Assembly (NCBI GenBank): GCA_015061035.1
Contig: SUXK01000002.1
Location: 1 to 64,000, forward strand
Reading direction: 5' to 3'
Source of the DNA: Bacteroidales bacterium
Lineage (GTDB): Bacteria > Bacteroidota > Bacteroidia > Bacteroidales > G3-4614
Length of the DNA: 64,000 bases
The position numbers and the translations under genes were made by a program. A model generated the notes under the pieces. It had not been told where the DNA came from. It was given only the letters and a program-made list of their open reading frames with translations, and did no database searches. Below are positions 59,715 through 64,000 of the stretch, piece after piece. Position 1 is the first letter of the stretch, and every line of letters begins with the position of its first letter.

Positions 59715-61664
59715 CTATATGTTGTTATTATAATTTTTCATTAGGTTTAATACTCTCAATATCTCTGCTACGTTTACAGCATAACTGATTCCTCCGCGTC
59801 CGATGAATGGTGGGTTTCCATCAAACAACTCTGAGATTGTTCCTATACAGTTGTTTGACATCTCCTCTTCAAATCCAATCATCATTCGCTCTATGAATGA
59901 GACTCCGCTTAATCCGAATATTTTTAGATATGCTTCGGCGTATGCTCCCATCAACCATGGACGTGCTGGTCCTTGGTAATAGGCTTGCTCTCTGTCATAG
60001 CGTGGTCCGTAATATACTGGACGGTATCCGTAACTCTTTGGACTTAATGTGCGTAATCCTTTTGGTGTTAGCAACTCTCGTGTGATTACATCCAACACTC
60101 CTTTACGCTCTTTGCGTGTTAAGGGTGAGTACTCTAATGAGATTGCAAATACCATATTGGGACGTACACTTAATTCGCCATATCCTCCATCTACATAGTC
60201 ATATAGGTATCCGTGTTCGTTTAAGAATGTCTCTTTAAACGAAATATCTATTTGTTCTATTAAATCTGATATGGTATTGCGTACGGCTGCTTTCTTTTTA
60301 TCGTGGATTGTTGAGTGACAGAATTTTAATGCGTTATACCATAATGCGTTAAATTCTACCAAATATCCAGTTCTTGGTGTTGCTGGACGTCCGCCTTCGG
60401 CAAGGGTTGTCATCCATGAGATTGATTTCTCGCGTCCATCGCTATATATCAATCCGTTTTCGTGTACAAATAGATTTGGATGTCCTCCTCCTATTACATA
60501 AAGGATTATCTCCTCTAATGTTTCGCCATATTTCTTTATACACTCATCGAATGATACGGCTTGTGCATATTGCTGGATTGCCCATATTGCCCATAGTGGC
60601 ACATCTGGTTGATCAATTCCTTTTATTACGCTATCGAGTTCGCCTGTTGCCATGAAGCGTTTTAATGCCGATAGGGCTGTATCCATCATTTTGTGATACA
60701 TTGCTTCATCGTCAATGTATAGTGAACATCCCGGTATTGATATAAAGAGGTCTCGCGCTCTTACTTTGAACCATGGATACCCAACTAACATATAGTTCTC
60801 GTTATTGCGTTTTAGATAGAATTGTTGTGCTGAATTTTTTAAACAGTTATAGAATGATGTACGGTGTGGACGAACCTCTAACTCTTTATCAAACATTGCT
60901 GTTAGACTACGAGGTTTTACCTCTTCTATTCCTGCCGAGAAAATTATTGACTCGCCTTTCTTTATTGGCATTTGGAAGTATCCTGGTACAAACAAATCTT
61001 CACGATATGAGTATCCTCTCTCTTGGTCTTTTACGTACTCTATTCCGTTGTACCAATGAGGATCGCTTACAAACTCAACCTTTTTGCTGTATTGCATATA
61101 AAGGTTGGGGTATCCTGAATATAGACAACAACTTATTCCGTTTGCTACCTCGTTATACTCTTTGTTTATTTGATTGTTCTCGATACATACATCGTTTGCA
61201 TTACGGAATGCTAAAAATGGGCGGAACTGCAATGTTGTTTCAGAGTGTGCATCAACAAGAGTGTATTTGATCAATATTCTGCTTTCGTGAGAAACAAATA
61301 TTTTCTCTTGTTTTAGAACTACTCCTCCTACTCTATATACTGTTTTAGGAATATCATCACAATTATACTCGCGAATGTATTTGTGCCCGTTTGGACTATA
61401 TACATTGCCTTGATACTTGTGGATTCCCAAATTGAATGGTGCTCCGTGTTGTATTACGGTGGCATCGAGAGAAGACAACATTACATGATTTTCATCATCC
61501 ATCTCTGGTATGGGAATAACTAATAATCCGTGTTGCTTGCGTGTGTTACAGCCTACTAGTGTAGTACAGTGATACGCCCCAGATTTATTAGTTCTCAAAA
61601 TCTCGCGCGGTAATGACTGCTCAAGATTTATCATCAAACTTTTATCAAACTTAAGATAGCTCAT
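59715..61664 (-). CDS. Amylo-alpha-1,6-glucosidase/glycogen debranching enzyme
   Basis: SGAYHCTTLVGCNTRKQHGLLVIP; VGYPWFKVRARDLFISIPG; YYQGPARPWLMGAYAEAYLKI. Confidence 0.93.
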   Translation of the reverse strand: MSYLKFDKSLMINLEQSLPREILRTNKSGAYHCTTLVGCNTRKQHGLLVIPIPEMDDENHVMLSSLDATVIQHGAPFNLGIHKYQGNVYSPNGHKYIREYNCDDIPKTVYRVGGVVLKQEKIFVSHESRILIKYTLVDAHSETTLQFRPFLAFRNANDVCIENNQINKEYNEVANGISCCLYSGYPNLYMQYSKKVEFVSDPHWYNGIEYVKDQERGYSYREDLFVPGYFQMPIKKGESIIFSAGIEEVKPRSLTAMFDKELEVRPHRTSFYNCLKNSAQQFYLKRNNENYMLVGYPWFKVRARDLFISIPGCSLYIDDEAMYHKMMDTALSALKRFMATGELDSVIKGIDQPDVPLWAIWAIQQYAQAVSFDECIKKYGETLEEIILYVIGGGHPNLFVHENGLIYSDGREKSISWMTTLAEGGRPATPRTGYLVEFNALWYNALKFCHSTIHDKKKAAVRNTISDLIEQIDISFKETFLNEHGYLYDYVDGGYGELSVRPNMVFAISLEYSPLTRKERKGVLDVITRELLTPKGLRTLSPKSYGYRPVYYGPRYDREQAYYQGPARPWLMGAYAEAYLKIFGLSGVSFIERMMIGFEEEMSNNCIGTISELFDGNPPFIGRGGISYAVNVAEILRVLNLMKNYNNNI

Positions 61665-61727
61665 AATTGTTCATCTTGTTTTTTGATTTGTTTTATCACT
61701 ATTTATAGCGTATTTAATTATTTTTTA

Positions 61728-61759
61728 CGAAAATAGAGGTTTAATTTGTTAAAAACAAA
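61728..61759 (-). promoter_or_regulatory. Candidate housekeeping promoter of the glycogen cluster
   Basis: Minus strand TTTG (61756-61759), N20, TATTTTCG (61728-61735); one mismatch to TAnnTTTG. Confidence 0.5.
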
Positions 61760-61795
61760 TTTTTTTAAGAAATTTTATCTTTAATTGCTTATTGC

Positions 61796-62392
61796 TTATA
61801 GTTTATCTAACATTTGAGTTATATTTTCCATAAACATTCTTACTGATATTGCTAACAATATTATTCCAAATACACGTTGTAAAACGTATATTCCTCCATC
61901 TCCTAACACTTTTTCAAAGAACGATACTAATCGTATTGCTAAGAATATTACTATTACGTTGGCAATTAGTGATACTAATATATCTTGTGTTGAGTATAAG
62001 GCCCTTAACGAAAGAAGGGTTGTGAACGATCCTGCTCCTGCTATTAATGGAAATACTATAGGAACAAATACACTTGAACTTTTTGGGGTGTCATCGGTTT
62101 TAAAAATTTTTATTCCGAATATCATTTCAAAAGCAAGTGCAAAAATTACTAATGAACCTGCAACCGCAAAAGATGCAATATCTACATTGAATAAATTTAA
62201 CAATGCTTCTCCCACAAATAAAAATGTTACAAATGCCGCTAATGAGTAAAGAGAGGCTTTTGTTGCATTTATAGGGTTGCCTTGTCTTTTGTAATTAATT
62301 ATAATTGGCATTAACCCTGGTACATCAATCACCGCAAAAAGTACGAAAAACGCACTTAACACATCTTTAAAATTGAAAGTTAAAAATTCCAT
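61796..62392 (-). CDS. MarC family membrane protein
   Basis: FFVLFAVIDVPGLMPIIINYKRQ...VFVPIVFPLIAGAGSFTTLLSL. Confidence 0.9.
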   Translation of the reverse strand: MEFLTFNFKDVLSAFFVLFAVIDVPGLMPIIINYKRQGNPINATKASLYSLAAFVTFLFVGEALLNLFNVDIASFAVAGSLVIFALAFEMIFGIKIFKTDDTPKSSSVFVPIVFPLIAGAGSFTTLLSLRALYSTQDILVSLIANVIVIFLAIRLVSFFEKVLGDGGIYVLQRVFGIILLAISVRMFMENITQMLDKL

Positions 62393-62687
62393 AACTCTAT
62401 ATTGTTTTTAATTTATTGCAAATATAATAATTATTATGAGTAGTTATTATTTGTAAGCAGTTTTTTTCAAAATCTTTTTTTCTTCATACTATATTATTAT
62501 ATTAAGAACACTAATTTGCATTTTTTGTTGTATGATACTTATTTTTTATTACTACTTATTTGTTGGTTAATGTTTGAATATTATATGTTTTTTTAATGAT
62601 GACTTTGTATATTAATTTTTATCTTATTTTTAATTTAAATATCCTTTTTTTTAACTACATTTGTTCTTATATATTTATTTTTTGATT

Positions 62688-63374
62688 ATGAGCATATATG
62701 ATTCTATTCTGCAAATCCCACTCTTTAAAGGGTTGAGTATTGAATCTTTTAATAAGATTATTGAGAAATATAAATTTGAATTTATATCATATAATAATGG
62801 TGAGTCAATTATTAATGCTGGAGATGTGTGTGATTGCTTAAAATTCATTATCTCTGGTAATGTTCGTTCAGAATATATTAATGAAAAGGTTAAGATTAAA
62901 CTTTTTGAGACAATTACTACACCTAACAATATTGCATCAAATTGTTTAATGGGTAATAATAATTATTCTGTTTCTGTTTATGCTTGTTGCGATAATACGG
63001 GTGTTCTGGTTATTGACAAGCAAGATTTTATATCTATTATGCAAGAACATAGAGTTGTATTATTGAACTATTTGATTGATCTTTCCCGAAAATCACAAAC
63101 TCCTTTTGAGGCTTACAATCAAATTGCTTCTGATAATATAAGAGCTAAATTTGCTTTTTGGGTTTTATATTTTACAAGTTACAACTCTTCAGAGATTGTT
63201 ATTAAAGCTAAATTACGAGATATTTACATGTTCTTTGGAGTGCAAAGATCGTTGTTTAATTCTATGTTAGATGAGTTAAAAGGATTGGGTATTATTGATT
63301 TTTCTTCTAAAGAAATTTGCATACTTGACCGCAACTTGTTAAGACTTTATTATAGACAAAATTGTGAGGGATAA
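62688..63374 (+). CDS. Crp/Fnr family transcriptional regulator
   Basis: cNMP-binding-like N-domain and C-terminal HTH: ...KAKLRDIYMFFGVQRSLFNSMLDELKGLGIIDFSSKEICILDR. Start at ATG; the track start is TTG. Confidence 0.8.
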   Translation: MSIYDSILQIPLFKGLSIESFNKIIEKYKFEFISYNNGESIINAGDVCDCLKFIISGNVRSEYINEKVKIKLFETITTPNNIASNCLMGNNNYSVSVYACCDNTGVLVIDKQDFISIMQEHRVVLLNYLIDLSRKSQTPFEAYNQIASDNIRAKFAFWVLYFTSYNSSEIVIKAKLRDIYMFFGVQRSLFNSMLDELKGLGIIDFSSKEICILDRNLLRLYYRQNCEG

Positions 63375-63440
63375 TTTTTATTTATATTGCAATTTTTGAT
63401 AATGTAGTTCTGAGGGTCCATAAATTTTATTGAATAAACA

Positions 63441-63472
63441 AAAAAATCAGTTACTTGAGTAACTGATTTTTT
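63441..63472. terminator. Bidirectional terminator
   Basis: AAAAAATCAGTTACTTGAGTAACTGATTTTTT. Confidence 0.85.
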
Positions 63473-63495
63473 TGTTTTTATAAAGGATTGTGCTT

Positions 63496-64000
63496 TTAAT
63501 CTCTTCGTGATGTGAATATTAATATGTAATATACTAATGTTGCTAATGAGCCTAATGCTGCTACAACGTATGTGTATGCTGCCCATTTTAATGCATCTTT
63601 TGCCTTAGGATAGGTTGATACGTTTGTTATTCCTGCTCCACTTAACCACATTAATGCTCGTGAACTTGCGTTTATCTCAACGGGTAATGTTATGAAACTA
63701 AACAGGGTTGTTGTTGCAAATAGAATTATTCCTATAAGCATTATTTGTGGCATTGTTTGAATTAAAAGAATTCCTGCTAATAACACCCATTGCATCCAAC
63801 TTGAAGCGAAACTTACAATGGGTACTAATTTTGAACGCATTGTTAAAAAGGGGTATTTTATTGCGTGTTGTATAGCATGTCCACATTCGTGTGCCGCTAC
63901 TGCCGCTGCTGCTATACTACAACTATTATATACTGGTTCGCTAAGGTTCACGGTTTTTGTCATAGGATTGTAGTGGTCGGTTAATTGTCCTTGTACCGAG
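63496..64000 (-). CDS. YugP-type zinc metallopeptidase (partial, runs off right edge)
   Basis: SVQGQLTDHYNPMTKTVNLSEPVYNSCSIAAAAVAAHECGHAIQHA; frame is open to the window end. Confidence 0.88.
   Translation of the reverse strand, partial: SVQGQLTDHYNPMTKTVNLSEPVYNSCSIAAAAVAAHECGHAIQHAIKYPFLTMRSKLVPIVSFASSWMQWVLLAGILLIQTMPQIMLIGIILFATTTLFSFITLPVEINASSRALMWLSGAGITNVSTYPKAKDALKWAAYTYVVAALGSLATLVYYILIFTSRRD

Noticed and set aside
60773-61270. 165-aa plus-strand ORF
   Set aside because: Antisense to the debranching enzyme.
1-64000. CRISPR array, rRNA operon, retron or diversity-generating retroelement
   Set aside because: Looked for regularly spaced direct repeats, reverse transcriptase motifs and rRNA signatures; none recognised by eye.

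Overview
The window is a low-GC Bacteroidales-type chromosome segment; this placement rests on protein family content and TTTG/TAnnTTTG promoters, with no database search. Positions 1 to ~3070 look like the end of an integrated element (prophage or ICE). It carries a RecT family recombinase running off the left edge, an atypical tRNA-like element, several very small genes, and a divergent HTH repressor with a repeated operator. The rest is mostly core genome: pgm, M23 peptidase, AGCS symporter, valS, rpoZ-like, bamD, uvrB, YgiQ-family radical SAM, miaA, DPP-IV-like S9 peptidase, a SusC/SusD locus with a zinc metalloprotease and a secreted duplicated protein, nadE, malic enzyme, trmN6-like methyltransferase, lon, lipid kinase, an L-fucose catabolic operon, GHL10 family hydrolase, manA, CPBP protease, menA, a fused AAA ATPase-TOPRIM/DUF4435-like protein, OmpA-like protein, a glycogen cluster (GH57, GT4, debranching enzyme), MarC, a Crp/Fnr regulator and a YugP-like zinc peptidase running off the right edge. 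Best leads: (i) the single-chain ATPase-TOPRIM protein coupled by ATGA overlap to menA (PARIS/OLD-like); (ii) a match to a sigma-54 -24/-12 promoter upstream of lon, with a separate housekeeping promoter upstream of it; (iii) the repressor operator array with an extra copy inside the repressor gene; (iv) the tRNA-like element with a non-canonical anticodon arm; (v) diverged intergenic repeats at ~4.05-4.45 kb; (vi) a LacI-operator-like perfect palindrome inside the fucose operon; (vii) a one-base frameshift splitting a surface protein gene. No CRISPR array, rRNA or canonical tRNA was recognised.
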